A stretch of 64,000 nucleotides of DNA from Acidimicrobiales bacterium (GTDB lineage Bacteria; Actinomycetota; Acidimicrobiia; Acidimicrobiales; JADJXE01). The number at the start of each line of letters is the position of its first letter. Within the stretch, counting starts at the first letter, position 1. The notes under the pieces are model-generated. The model did not search any database, was not told where the DNA came from, and saw only the letters and a list, made by a program, of their open reading frames with translations. Position numbers and translations under genes: made by a program. This document shows positions 18,274 through 27,051 of this stretch, piece after piece. The stretch spans positions 2,183,001-2,247,000 of the forward strand of contig JADJXE010000001.1 in assembly GCA_016716005.1 (NCBI GenBank), read 5' to 3'.

Positions 18274-18564
18274 GTGATCACCCGCAAGCCCGTCCGCAAC
18301 GGCGGCACCGTCAAGATCACCTTCGCCCTGCCCGACGAGGGCCTGCCCATGTCCGTCGTCGGCGACTTCAACGCCTGGGATCCGCACGCGCACCCGCTGC
18401 GCCGCCGGTCCAACGGCACCCGCTCGGCGGTCGTCGAGCTCGAGCAGGGGAGGATCTACGCCTTCCGCTACCTCGCCGAGGGCGGCACCTTCCTCGACGA
18501 CCCCGCCGCCGACGGGTTCGAGCCGAACGGCTACGGCGGCACCCACGGCGTGGTGCGCTGCTAG
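18274..18564 (+). CDS. Small CBM48/isoamylase N-terminal-like domain protein
   Basis: A 96-aa single-domain protein whose GDFNAWDP motif and strand pattern match the CBM48/AMPK glycogen-binding fold found at the N-terminus of branching and debranching enzymes. No catalytic domain is attached. GTG 18274 is chosen for the GAGAGGAGG ribosome site 3-8 nt upstream. It probably binds alpha-glucan or acts as a regulatory adaptor (inference). pdxH starts 11 nt downstream, so they may share a transcript. Confidence 0.8.
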   Translation: MITRKPVRNGGTVKITFALPDEGLPMSVVGDFNAWDPHAHPLRRRSNGTRSAVVELEQGRIYAFRYLAEGGTFLDDPAADGFEPNGYGGTHGVVRC

Positions 18565-18574
18565 CGGAGCCGGC

Positions 18575-19249
18575 ATGGCCCTCTGGGAGCCGGAGGGGGG
18601 GTCCCGCCCGGTCGAGCTGGCCGTGCTGCGCCAGGAGTACGCCGACCGCGGCCTCGACCCCGCCGACCTCGATCCCGACCCGATCGCCCAGGTGGGGCGT
18701 TGGCTCGAGGCGGCCGTGGCCGCGGGGGTGCCCGAGCCCAACGCCATGACCCTGGCCACGGTCGACGCGGCCGGCGCCCCCGACGCGCGCGTGGTGCTGC
18801 TCAAGGGGATCGACCCTCGGGGCTTCACCTTCTTCACGAGCTACACGAGCACCAAGGGCGAGCAGCTGGCCGCGCGGCCCAGCGCCGCCCTGGTGCTCGT
18901 GTGGCTCGACCTGGGCCGCCAGGTCCGGGTGGTCGGCCCCGTGGAGCGGCTCCCCGCCGAGGAGAGCGACGCCTACTACGCCAGCCGCCCCCGGGAGAGC
19001 CGGCTGGGCGCGTGGGCGTCCGACCAGAGCGCCGTGCTCCCCGGCCGGGCCCCGCTCGAGGAGCGCTTCGCGGCGGTGACGGCACGGTTCGCCGGGAGCG
19101 AGCCACCCCGGCCCGAGCACTGGGGCGGGTACCTGGTGCGCCCCGAGCGGGTGGAGCTGTGGCAGGGCCGGCCCCGCCGGCTCCACGACCGGCTCCGGTA
19201 CCGCCGCGGCGACGGGGCGGGGTGGATCGTGGAGCGCCTGTCGCCCTAG
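18575..19249 (+). CDS. pdxH: Pyridoxamine 5'-phosphate oxidase
   Basis: A 224-aa FMN enzyme that oxidises pyridoxamine or pyridoxine 5'-phosphate to PLP. It shows the family blocks NAMTLATVD, RVVLLKG, GFTFFTSYTSTKG, SRLGAWASDQS and the C-terminal RPERVELWQG...RLHDRLRY substrate-binding region. Length matches the family. ATG 18575 follows CGGAG. It makes the cofactor used by PLP enzymes such as the aminotransferase at 61570. Confidence 0.96.
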   Translation: MALWEPEGGSRPVELAVLRQEYADRGLDPADLDPDPIAQVGRWLEAAVAAGVPEPNAMTLATVDAAGAPDARVVLLKGIDPRGFTFFTSYTSTKGEQLAARPSAALVLVWLDLGRQVRVVGPVERLPAEESDAYYASRPRESRLGAWASDQSAVLPGRAPLEERFAAVTARFAGSEPPRPEHWGGYLVRPERVELWQGRPRRLHDRLRYRRGDGAGWIVERLSP

Positions 19250-19363
19250 GTGCGGTGTGGCGAGCCGGTCGGCCTCGACGGCGGCGGAGGAGCGGCCGAG
19301 GTCGTCGGGCGACCACATCGACACACCTCGACACGGCCGGTCGTCGCCCGCGAGCGTCCCCGG

Positions 19364-22189
19364 CTACGGGCGGCTCCCGAATGCGCCTCCGGGGCGGCGA
19401 GCGGCACGCATCCCGGCCCCGAGGGCGGCGGCGAGCAGCACGAGGACGGCGGCCACGGGCACCCAGTCGCCGAGGCGGACGTAGGGGGTCTGCCCGCCCA
19501 CGAGGGGCACCTCGGCCACCCACACCCCGGTCTCGTGGTTGCCGAGCCGGGTGAGCTGGTGACCCTCGGCGTCGAACACGGCCGACACGCCGCTCACGGC
19601 CGCGTGCACCACGGGCCGACCGCTCTCGATGGCCCGGATGGCGCCGAGGCTGGCGTGCTGGGCCTGGGCCCAGCTCCCCTGGAACGTGGTGGTGGCGGCC
19701 TGGAGCACGACGACGTCGGTGCCCCGCTCGGCGAGGAGGCGGCTCAGGTCGGGGAACGCCGACTCGAAGCACACGAGCGGTCCGATGCGGAAGCCGTCGA
19801 CATCCATCACCACCAAGCCGTCGCCGCGGCGGCGGTCCTCCGCGGCGGCCGGGGTGAACGAGCTCATCCACCCGAGGAGAGGGCGCAGGGGGATGTACTC
19901 CCCGAAGGGCACCAGGCGCATCTTGTCGTACCGGTCGACCACGCCGGCGTCGTCGACGAGCACCGAGCTCTTGAAGATGCCGCCCTCGCCGCGACGGGCG
20001 TCGACGTTGACGAGGATCGGCGCACCGACCTCGGCCGACAGGCGCGTGAGCCGCTCGGCGTAGGCCGGCTCGTCGGCCAGGTCGAAGCCGACGCTGCTCT
20101 CGGCCCACACCACCAGGTCGAGGTCGCGGCCCGCCAGCGTGCGGGTGAGCTCCTCGTGGGCGGCGAAGCGCTCGTCGCCACGTTCGACGCGCCCGGGCTG
20201 CACCCCGGCGACGACGACCGTGCCCGTCTCGGTCGGCGTCGGTCGCAGCCCTCCGAAGGCCCAGGTGCCTGCGACCGAGAGCAGTGCCAGCCCGAGCGCC
20301 ACGGAGCGGGTCGACCGGCGCAGGCCGGGCAGCGTCGCACTGGCCAGCGTCACGTTGGTCGCCATCAGGACGGCCCCCAGCAGCCACACCCCGCCGACCG
20401 AGGCGAGCGCCGCGAGGGTGGGACGGGTCCACAGCGCGGCGCCGAGCAGGACCCACGGCCCGCCGAGCCCCTCCCACGAGCGCAGGTACTCGGCCACGAC
20501 CCACGCGCTCGGCACCACCAGCACGGCCGCCGCGACCGCCAGGGGCGCCGGCTTCCCCCGCAGCAGCCGGAAGGCCAGCCACCCCCAGGGGATCCACAGC
20601 GCCCCGAAGGCCAGTGCCAGCACCACGACGAAGGGCCCCACGACGGGCAGGAGCCAGTGGTGGGCGACCACGAAGAAGCCGACACCGCCCGCCCACGCGC
20701 GCATCGCCGCCTCGCGCCCCGAGGGGGCGCGGACGACGAGCACGAGCAGGGGGACCAGCCCGACCCAGCCGAGCAGCCACGCGTCGGTGGCGGGGAAGGC
20801 CAAGGCCGGCACGACGCCCACCGCCAGCGCGGCGACTCGCCCCGTCCACCGCCCCCGAGCTCGCGGGGGCGGTGGCTGCGGCGCGGCCGCGGCCGCGGCG
20901 GCGGTCCCCGGCCGGGGAGCGAACGGCCACGTCCGCTGGCGACTGGCCACCAGTGCGCCGGCGGCCACGAACGCGAGCGCGAGCTCCCACAGGCGGGCTC
21001 GCTCCCCGCCCGGCTCCCACAACGGCACGAGGGCCAGGCCGGCCAGGATGAACGCCACGTTGTAGAGCAGGTCGTAGACCGAGAACACGCGGCCGCGCAC
21101 CTCGTCGGGGCTCTCCTCCTGCACGAGCGCGTCGACGAGGACCTTCAGCACCTGGAAGGCGAAGGCGGCCGCTCCCACTCCGGCCAGGAGCACGCCGAGG
21201 GTGGTGGAGAAGGCGGCGCAGACCGCGGCCGCAGCGCCCACGAGGAACGTCAGCGGGAGCAGCCCCCGCCGCTCGTAGCGTGCGCCGAGCACGGGGGCCA
21301 GCCACGTGCCGGCGAAGGCGCCCACGCCGGTGACGGCGAGGGCGAGCCCGTAGCCGGCGGCCTCGAGGTCGTAGCGCTCGTCGGCGACCAGCACCAGCAT
21401 GATGAAGCCGGCACCGAGCAGCATCCGGTTGGCGGCCACGGTGAGCAGGGGGCGCCGCACCTGGGCGTGCCGGGCCACGAAGGCGAGGCCGTCGGCGAGC
21501 TCGGCGACGACCCGGCGCGCGCCGCCGGTGACGGTCTCGGTGACGCTGCCGCCCCCGACGTCGGGAAGGGCGTGGAACGCCCCAGCCGCCGCCAGGTAGG
21601 CGGCGCCGGCCACCAGCAGGCCGAGGGCGGGCACCAGGGCGACGAAGGTGGAGCCCACCACGGCACCCAGGAACGCCGCGGTCATGCCGGCGAGGGCCGA
21701 CACGGCGTTGGCGGTGACCAGGTCGGCGCTCCCCACGGTGTTGGGCAGTGCCGCGCCCTTGGCCGCCAGCACGAACCGCGACGACGAGAGGAGGAGGAGA
21801 ACGGCGATGTACGCCAGCACCTGAGAATCGAGCACGAGCACGCCCACCGACGCCGTGACGAGCAGCGCCCGGAGGAGCGACACCACGACCATCACCCGGC
21901 GACGGTCGTACCGGTCGATGACGACCCCGGCGAAGGGCCCCACCAGCGAGTAGGGCAGGAGGGTGACGGCCAGGAGCTTGGTGATCTCCAGCGGCGTCGC
22001 GCCCTGCCCCACCTCGAACAGCACCACCTGGGCGAAGGCGATCTGGGCCAGGCCGTCGGCGGCCTGCCCGGCGATCTGGCCGCCGAGCAGGGCCCGGAAT
22101 TCGGCCCGGTGGCGGAGCGGGCCGGCGGCCCGCCAGCCGGGGACGAGGGCGGTGGGCACGAGCGCTCGCCCTCCCTCGGGACCGGTCAT
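19364..22189 (-). CDS. lnt: MFS transporter fused to apolipoprotein N-acyltransferase
   Basis: A 941-aa two-part membrane protein. Residues about 25-410 form an MFS-type transporter (12 helices, with the DRYDRRRV loop between helices 2 and 3). After a Pro/Ala-rich linker (about 415-440), the rest is an apolipoprotein N-acyltransferase: membrane helices, then a nitrilase-like domain with Glu697 (WAES), Lys756 (YDKMRL) and Cys807 (VCFES), which together make the catalytic triad. It would add the third acyl chain to lipoproteins. ATG 22189 overlaps the upstream stop as ATGA. The fusion is continuous, with no stop or frameshift in the linker. Confidence 0.88.
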   Translation of the reverse strand: MTGPEGGRALVPTALVPGWRAAGPLRHRAEFRALLGGQIAGQAADGLAQIAFAQVVLFEVGQGATPLEITKLLAVTLLPYSLVGPFAGVVIDRYDRRRVMVVVSLLRALLVTASVGVLVLDSQVLAYIAVLLLLSSSRFVLAAKGAALPNTVGSADLVTANAVSALAGMTAAFLGAVVGSTFVALVPALGLLVAGAAYLAAAGAFHALPDVGGGSVTETVTGGARRVVAELADGLAFVARHAQVRRPLLTVAANRMLLGAGFIMLVLVADERYDLEAAGYGLALAVTGVGAFAGTWLAPVLGARYERRGLLPLTFLVGAAAAVCAAFSTTLGVLLAGVGAAAFAFQVLKVLVDALVQEESPDEVRGRVFSVYDLLYNVAFILAGLALVPLWEPGGERARLWELALAFVAAGALVASRQRTWPFAPRPGTAAAAAAAPQPPPPRARGRWTGRVAALAVGVVPALAFPATDAWLLGWVGLVPLLVLVVRAPSGREAAMRAWAGGVGFFVVAHHWLLPVVGPFVVVLALAFGALWIPWGWLAFRLLRGKPAPLAVAAAVLVVPSAWVVAEYLRSWEGLGGPWVLLGAALWTRPTLAALASVGGVWLLGAVLMATNVTLASATLPGLRRSTRSVALGLALLSVAGTWAFGGLRPTPTETGTVVVAGVQPGRVERGDERFAAHEELTRTLAGRDLDLVVWAESSVGFDLADEPAYAERLTRLSAEVGAPILVNVDARRGEGGIFKSSVLVDDAGVVDRYDKMRLVPFGEYIPLRPLLGWMSSFTPAAAEDRRRGDGLVVMDVDGFRIGPLVCFESAFPDLSRLLAERGTDVVVLQAATTTFQGSWAQAQHASLGAIRAIESGRPVVHAAVSGVSAVFDAEGHQLTRLGNHETGVWVAEVPLVGGQTPYVRLGDWVPVAAVLVLLAAALGAGMRAARRPGGAFGSRP

Positions 22190-22491
22190 CCTCGGCGCGA
22201 CGCCGGGTGGAGGAGGAACATCCGAGGCTCGCGGTCGGTGAGCCGCCGGAGATGGGTGTCGTACCCGCCGTCGATGGCGGTGAGCCTCGGCCAGAGCCGA
22301 TCGAAGGTGTGCGCATCGGCCAGCTCGGCCGTGACGGGAACGGTCTCGGCGCCCACGACCAGCTGCGCGTCGGGGTGCGCCAGCCGGTTGCCCGTCGGGT
22401 GGATGCCCGCCTCGTCGGCGGCGACCCGGTCGAGCTGGGAGCGCAGTCGCTCGGGTGTCCCATCGGCCGCGGTCCCCGCGTCGTCGGGCAT
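22186..22491 (-). CDS. DUF385-like (F420-linked nitroreductase family) short protein
   Basis: A 101-aa protein whose residues about 40-98 resemble the C-terminal half of deazaflavin-dependent nitroreductases (NRLAHPDAQLVVG, then LW.RL, then a terminal FLLHP strand). The N-terminal GRxSG..R cofactor segment of full-length members is absent, so F420 binding is doubtful. ATG 22491 has TACGCT 7 nt upstream, implying a leaderless start. Its stop overlaps the MFS-Lnt start, so the two are co-expressed. Confidence 0.6.
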   Translation of the reverse strand: MPDDAGTAADGTPERLRSQLDRVAADEAGIHPTGNRLAHPDAQLVVGAETVPVTAELADAHTFDRLWPRLTAIDGGYDTHLRRLTDREPRMFLLHPASRRG

Positions 22492-22623
22492 CGCCGTGAG
22501 CGTACGGGGCCGCGGACGGCGGGCCGCGCGGGCGGGCCGTGGAGGGCCTTGGTGGCGCAGCCGGGGCGGGATCATGCCGGACGGACGGCGCAGCGGGCGA
22601 GGAGACCGCCGACCGGGCGCGCC

Positions 22624-23247
22624 CTAGATGGGCTGGTCGACCGGGTCCCCCGGCGGCCAGGAGCAGGCGGCCGCGGCCAGGGCGTCGATGAGCGCCTCGG
22701 TGTGCGGGACCAGCCCGGGCCCGGTGAAGTCGGCCCAGACGGGGCTGCGACCGCGGACGCGAGGCGGCAGCTCCAGCTGCACGCCACCGCCCGGGGGGAG
22801 GTTGACCGGGTTCTCGGGGTGCAGGCCGCGGAGCGGGCGGGGGATCCGCTCGACGTCGTCGAGGTGCTCGTACATCGGCAGGGCCGCGTCCAGGTGCCGG
22901 CGCAGGTGGCCGGCCAGGGCCCGGTTGGTCCCCCCGAGGAGCAGGGTGGTCCACATGCCCTCGCGGCCGTACCCGTGCACCGCGACGGCCACGTCGACGT
23001 GGCCCAGGAAGCGGGCCAGGGCGGGTGACGCGTCCGGTCGCACCTTGGTCGAGGGGATGTGCCAGCGCAGGTCGGGCGGCTGGAGGACCGCGTAGAGCGA
23101 GCTGCCGCTGCGCTGGGCCGCGGCCGCGGCGACGACGTCGGTCATCTCCTCCAGGCTGCCGCCGTGGAAGGCCATGAAGCCGAACGGCGAGCGCAGCTCG
23201 AGCACCTCGCTCACCCCGGGATGGGCGAGCAGCTCCGCGAACAGCAC
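22624..23247 (-). CDS. Poly-gamma-glutamate hydrolase family protein
   Basis: A 207-aa protein with the conserved His-containing blocks of the PF05908 family: FHGG (about residue 27), WHIPS, VAVHGYG and LLGGTNRAL. Members are zinc-dependent peptidases that cut poly-gamma-glutamate; host substrate here is unknown. Two in-frame GTG codons exist at 23253 and 23247. TACCGT at 23261-23256 lies 8 nt from the second, the spacing seen at other genes here, so 23247 is preferred. No signal peptide is visible. Confidence 0.72.
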   Translation of the reverse strand: MLFAELLAHPGVSEVLELRSPFGFMAFHGGSLEEMTDVVAAAAAQRSGSSLYAVLQPPDLRWHIPSTKVRPDASPALARFLGHVDVAVAVHGYGREGMWTTLLLGGTNRALAGHLRRHLDAALPMYEHLDDVERIPRPLRGLHPENPVNLPPGGGVQLELPPRVRGRSPVWADFTGPGLVPHTEALIDALAAAACSWPPGDPVDQPI

Positions 23248-23372
23248 GGGCACCGACGGTACCGGCTGGCCGGCGGGGAAGGGGTGCCGGCGGGGTGGAG
23301 GATCGACCGGGCGCCGGCAGACTTGCCGGGTCGCCGGCCGCTCCGGCCGGTGTCCCGACCCCGGAGGACGCC

Positions 23373-23762
23373 GTGATCCCCGACTCGCACCGTGACCTGC
23401 TGGAGAGCAAGGCGCTGGCCCACGTCGCCACCATCGGACCGGACGGCGAGCCGCAGAGCAACCCGGTGTGGTTCGACTGGGACGGCGAGCTGCTGGTCTT
23501 CAGCCAGACGACCGGCCGCCAGAAGTACAGGAACCTGCAGCGCGAGCCGCGCCTCGCGGTCTCGATCGTCGACCCGGCCAACCCTTACCGCTACCTCGAG
23601 CTCCGCGGCAGGGTCGTCGAGATCGCGGACGACGAGGGGAACGCCTTCATCAACGGCATGGCCAAGAAGTACCTCGGCCAGGACGAGTACCCGTGGCACC
23701 AGCCCGGCGACCACCGCGTGGTGGTGAAGGTTCGCCCGGAGCGCACCACCCAGATGGGTTGA
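23373..23762 (+). CDS. PPOX-class F420-dependent split-barrel oxidoreductase
   Basis: A 129-aa protein of the pyridoxamine-oxidase-like split beta-barrel family, matching the Rv1155-type F420 group: LATIGPDG-like (VATIGPDGEPQSNPVWF), TTGRQKYRNL and VSIVDPANPYRYLELRG. GTG 23373 follows CCGGAGGACG. It probably binds F420 and reduces an unknown substrate. A second member is at 43727. Confidence 0.88.
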   Translation: MIPDSHRDLLESKALAHVATIGPDGEPQSNPVWFDWDGELLVFSQTTGRQKYRNLQREPRLAVSIVDPANPYRYLELRGRVVEIADDEGNAFINGMAKKYLGQDEYPWHQPGDHRVVVKVRPERTTQMG

Positions 23763-23771
23763 GCGGACGGC

Positions 23772-24668
23772 TCAGGTGGGGTCGCTGGCGGCGTGCGCCG
23801 CAGGCTCCACCGCCGTCCGCCGCGAGCCCCGGCGGAGCAGCACCACGCTGATCGCGGCTGCGGCCACGACGGCCACCAGCACCAAGCCGACGCGGGCGGC
23901 GCCCCAGTTCTGGATGTTGGTCGCCAGGCGGCCGGACAGGCTCTCCACCCAGCGGATCACCCCGGATCCGCCGCTGGTGCCCGGATCGGTCAGCAGGTCG
24001 TAGAGCCAGTAGTAGGTGACGTAGACGCCGGCCACCACGAGCAGCGCGCCCGAGATCCGGTCGACGTAGGGGAGGGCGCGGCGCAAGCCCCGGACGAGGG
24101 ACTGCTTGGCCAGGGCCAGCGTGACCGTGAGAGCGGTGAGCACCAGGCCCATCCCCAGGGCGTAGGCCACGAAGGTGGCGATCCCCGACGCCACGTTCTC
24201 GCGCGTGAAGGTGCCGGCGACCAGGCTGAGGAACAGCGGGAGCGTGCACCCGAGCGAGGCCACCGCGTAGGACACGCCGAACACGAACATGGAGGTGAGC
24301 GTGCGGTGCCTGCCGCCCTTGTCGAGCCGGGGGAGCGACAGCGTGAGCTTGAAGCCGAGCAGCATGGCCACGCCCAGGCCGAGCACGGCGATGCCGACCA
24401 CCACGCCGAGCCAGGGGATCACGTCCATCACCGAGGCGGTGACGAGCCGGACAACCGTGCCGACCACCGCGAACACCACGATGAAGCCGGCCGAGACGGT
24501 CGCCCCCACGGCCAGCGCACGGGCCAGGCCGGCCTCGGTGTCGCCGCCGTCGCCGGTGTCGTCCATGCCCACGAAGTACGAGAGGTACGCGGGCAGCATG
24601 GCGAAGCCGCAGGGGTTCACGGTGGCGACCAGACCGGCGGTGAAGGCCAGCGCCAGCGGGGCGTCCAT
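23772..24668 (-). CDS. ccdA: Cytochrome c biogenesis / thiol-disulfide transporter CcdA
   Basis: A 298-aa membrane protein of the DsbD/CcdA family that carries reducing power across the membrane. Helix 1 has NPCGFAMLP with the redox Cys, and the partner Cys is in SLGCTLPLFL. About seven helices are predicted, with an acidic Gly/Asp loop near residues 38-45. ATG 24668 overlaps the stop of the thioredoxin-like gene as TGATG. Together they would keep apocytochrome c reduced for heme attachment, which the caa3 oxidase needs. Confidence 0.93.
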   Translation of the reverse strand: MDAPLALAFTAGLVATVNPCGFAMLPAYLSYFVGMDDTGDGGDTEAGLARALAVGATVSAGFIVVFAVVGTVVRLVTASVMDVIPWLGVVVGIAVLGLGVAMLLGFKLTLSLPRLDKGGRHRTLTSMFVFGVSYAVASLGCTLPLFLSLVAGTFTRENVASGIATFVAYALGMGLVLTALTVTLALAKQSLVRGLRRALPYVDRISGALLVVAGVYVTYYWLYDLLTDPGTSGGSGVIRWVESLSGRLATNIQNWGAARVGLVLVAVVAAAAISVVLLRRGSRRTAVEPAAHAASDPT

Positions 24669-25261
24669 CAGGGCGCCGTCACCCCGAAGTGCTCCTCGAT
24701 CCGGGCGGCGAGCTCGTCGGCCGACAGCTCGCCGTTGTGCAGCTCGAGCACCTCGCCGTCGGCGCTCACGAAGACCGTGGTCGGCATGACGATCCCGCCC
24801 ACGTCCACGAGCAGGTCACCCGAGGGGTCGCGACCGAGGTCGTAGCTGACGCCGGTCTCGTCGACGATCTGCTGGGCGTCGGTCAGGCGATCCTGGTTGG
24901 CGATGCCCAGGAACGCCACCTGGTCGCCCAGGCGCTGGTGCACCGCCTCGAAGTCGGGCATCTCGCGGACGCACGGTGCACACCACGAGGCGAAGAAGTT
25001 CAGCACCAAGGGCCTGCCCTGGTAGTCGGCCAGGCTGGCCGCCGAGCCGTCGAACCGCTCGAACGCCGTGTCGGGGGCGGGCTCTCCGTTGCCGGCACTG
25101 CTCTCGGGGACCCCGATCCGCTCCGGTTCGGGCCCGCCGCCGTCGCGCGCCACCCACACGACCAGGGCCACGGCTCCGACGAGGATGACCCCCAGGAGCA
25201 GCCCGAGCCCCAGGGAACGGCGCTTGGCGCTCGCCGGCGCGGGGTCGACAGGCTCGTCCAC
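24668..25261 (-). CDS. Membrane-anchored TlpA/ResA-like thiol-disulfide oxidoreductase
   Basis: A 197-aa protein with one N-terminal helix (about 18-38) and an extracytoplasmic thioredoxin fold carrying WCAPC near residue 92 and the cis-Pro in MPTTVF. It would take electrons from CcdA and reduce apocytochrome thiols. GTG 25261 has TACCGT 7 nt upstream (25274-25269), implying a leaderless start. It is coupled to ccdA by a TGATG overlap. Confidence 0.9.
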   Translation of the reverse strand: MDEPVDPAPASAKRRSLGLGLLLGVILVGAVALVVWVARDGGGPEPERIGVPESSAGNGEPAPDTAFERFDGSAASLADYQGRPLVLNFFASWCAPCVREMPDFEAVHQRLGDQVAFLGIANQDRLTDAQQIVDETGVSYDLGRDPSGDLLVDVGGIVMPTTVFVSADGEVLELHNGELSADELAARIEEHFGVTAP

Positions 25262-25491
25262 GGGACCGACGGTACCGACTCCGAGCCGGCCCGACCAGGC
25301 AGGCGGCCGACCTCCCGGTTGGCTGCCGGGGGGACGGGCGGCCCGGCGTGGGAGCGCGGGTGGACCGCAGGCAGGCCGGGGCTCGACGGGGGGCGGTCGT
25401 CGCCCCGGCCTGCCGATGCGGTGAGCGGGCCGCGGTCACGGCCGCCCCGGGTGGGGGGAGCGGTCCGTGCCGCGGCGGAGGTGGACCCCGC

Positions 25492-25875
25492 TCAGGCCGA
25501 GCGGGTGCGGTCGAGGTAGCCCGGGGGCAGCGGCACCTCCGGCACCTCGGGCTCGGGCCTCGGGTGCTTCGGGGGTCGCCCCCGCCGGCGCTTCTGGGCG
25601 ACGATCCGCCCGTCGGCGATCAGCTCGCCACCCCAGACGCCCCAGGGCTCGACCCGCTCCAGGGCACCGGCCAGGCAGGCCTCCCGCACGACGCAGCGCG
25701 AGCAGATCGCCTTGGCCCGGGCGATGTCGATCAGGTCGTCGGAGAAGAACAGCGAGCTCAGCGTGCCGTTGCTGTCGTTGCAGCGGGCCCGCACCCACCA
25801 GGTCTGCGGAGCCGGGGGCGCCGTGGGCGCCCGGGGCTGTTCGGGTTCGGGTTCGAGATCGATGGTGACGAGCAT
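25492..25875 (-). CDS. whiB7: WhiB7-like Fe-S transcriptional regulator
   Basis: A 127-aa WhiB protein. Four Cys (ARC, then CSRC, then AC) bind a 4Fe-4S cluster; EPWGVWGGE is the turn that contacts sigma factor; and KRRRGRPPK is an AT-hook, all arranged as in WhiB7, the inducer of intrinsic antibiotic resistance. The C-terminus has an extra Pro/Glu tail. ATG 25875 follows GGGGGAAGG. A long leader upstream holds an ORF and a terminator (see separate entries), the known WhiB7 control arrangement. Confidence 0.88.
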   Translation of the reverse strand: MLVTIDLEPEPEQPRAPTAPPAPQTWWVRARCNDSNGTLSSLFFSDDLIDIARAKAICSRCVVREACLAGALERVEPWGVWGGELIADGRIVAQKRRRGRPPKHPRPEPEVPEVPLPPGYLDRTRSA

Positions 25876-25919
25876 TGGAGTCCTTCCCCCCAGGTGGTCG
25901 TTCCGATCGGTTCCGGGAA

Positions 25920-25952
25920 AGCAAGAAGGCCGCCGGGATGTCCCGACGGCCT
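25920..25952 (-). terminator. Attenuator hairpin in the whiB7 leader
   Basis: On the minus strand, AGGCCG (25952-25947) pairs with CGGCCT (25932-25927), with an inner CGGG/CCCG stem, and is followed by TTCTTGCTTT. It lies 27 nt after the upstream ORF stop and about 45 nt before the whiB7 ATG. Position and T-rich tail fit a conditional intrinsic terminator. Confidence 0.72.
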
Positions 25953-25979
25953 CCGGAGGAGCTTCGACGTGCGCTGCGG

Positions 25980-26174
25980 CTACGGCGAGAGCTCTGGAGG
26001 CCGAGTGGCCGGGGTGGCCGGGGTGGCGAGACCGGTGGCCACCATGCGATCGAACCCGTGGTCGGCCACGGGGGACGCGGAGGTGGCGACGGGCCACGCG
26101 GCTGCGCACACGGTGGACGGCGCGACAGCCCGGCGACCCTGCGGGTTCGCCATGGTGCGGGGCTGCTCTGTCAC
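25980..26174 (-). CDS. whiB7 leader ORF (uORF)
   Basis: A 64-codon ORF from GTG 26174, preceded by a GAGGAG ribosome site 5 nt upstream, ending TAG at 25980. ATG 26153 is an internal alternative. The peptide is Ala/Pro/Thr-rich with an Ala-Thr-Pro repeat at the C-terminus and no recognisable domain. It ends just before the terminator hairpin, so ribosome stalling in it could alter folding and let transcription reach whiB7, as reported for WhiB7 leaders in other actinobacteria. Confidence 0.65.
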   Translation of the reverse strand: MTEQPRTMANPQGRRAVAPSTVCAAAWPVATSASPVADHGFDRMVATGLATPATPATRPPELSP

Positions 26175-26225
26175 GCCGGCTCCTCGGATCGGAACGAGGC
26201 CCGACCGAGCGGCCGGGCACCGCCA

Positions 26226-26254
26226 ATGCCAGCACGCCCCTCGGGAGGCGTCAA
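26226..26254 (-). promoter_or_regulatory. Promoter of whiB7 leader
   Basis: TTGACG (26254-26249) and TGGCAT (26231-26226) are separated by 17 nt on the minus strand. AAACT lies just upstream of the -35, in the place where WhiB7 AT-hook contacts are known. Transcription would start near 26219, giving a leader of about 345 nt. Confidence 0.6.
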
Positions 26255-26295
26255 CCGAGTTTCCCGGGGCCGGGCCGGCGGTAGCGTCCGCGCTC

Positions 26296-27051
26296 GTGCC
26301 CGTCGCCGATCCCCTCGTGCCCCTGCCCCGATCGGGCCGGACCTTCGGCGCCACCACGGTGGTGCGCCTGGGTGACGTCAGCCCGGCCGGCCGGCTCCGG
26401 CTCGACGCCCTCGCCCGGTACCTCCAGGACGTGGCCGGCGACGACGCCGCCGCCGCCGGCCTGCCGGGCGAGCAGGCCTGGGTGGTCCGCCGCACGGTCC
26501 TTCGCGTCGACCGGCCCGCGGTGCTGGGCGAGCACCTCCGGCTGACGACGTGGTGCGCGGGCCTGGGCCCGCGCTGGGCCGATCGCCGGACGTCGGTCGT
26601 CGGGGATCAGGGTGGGGGGGCCGAGGCCGCGAGCCTGTGGGTGTACGTCGATCCTCGGACCGGCCGGCCGCTGCGGCTGCCGCCGGGGTTCCACGAGCGC
26701 TACGGCGAGTCCGCGGGCGGCCGCACGGTTCGGGCCCGCCTCGCCCTGCCCGACCCGCCGGCCGGCGCCACCTCCCGCCCCTGGCCGCTGCGCTTCGCCG
26801 ACTTCGACGCGCTCGGGCACGTGAACAACGCCGTCTCCTGGGCGGCCATCGAGGATGCCCTCGCCCCCCGGCGCGAGCTGCGGGCGCCCCTGGAGGCGGT
26901 CGTCGAGTGGCGGTCGCCGCTGGAGCGGGGGGCCGAGCCGGAGCTGGTGACCGCCGATGCGGCCGAGGGGCGCGCCGCCGGTCTGGCCGCCTGGCTCGTC
27001 GATCGCGGCGCGGTGGTCACCGCGGCGCAGGTGGGTCAGCGCAGGGCGTAG
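26296..27051 (+). CDS. Acyl-ACP thioesterase family protein
   Basis: A 251-aa protein with two hot-dog folds. The N-terminal half has the LARYLQDVA helix region; the C-terminal half has ADFDALGHVNNAVSW, the Asp/His/Asn signature of acyl-ACP/acyl-CoA thioesterases. It would release free fatty acids from acyl carriers. GTG 26296 lies 8 nt after TAGCGT (26282-26287). Its last 16 nt overlap the opposing metallo-hydrolase gene. Confidence 0.86.
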   Translation: MPVADPLVPLPRSGRTFGATTVVRLGDVSPAGRLRLDALARYLQDVAGDDAAAAGLPGEQAWVVRRTVLRVDRPAVLGEHLRLTTWCAGLGPRWADRRTSVVGDQGGGAEAASLWVYVDPRTGRPLRLPPGFHERYGESAGGRTVRARLALPDPPAGATSRPWPLRFADFDALGHVNNAVSWAAIEDALAPRRELRAPLEAVVEWRSPLERGAEPELVTADAAEGRAAGLAAWLVDRGAVVTAAQVGQRRA

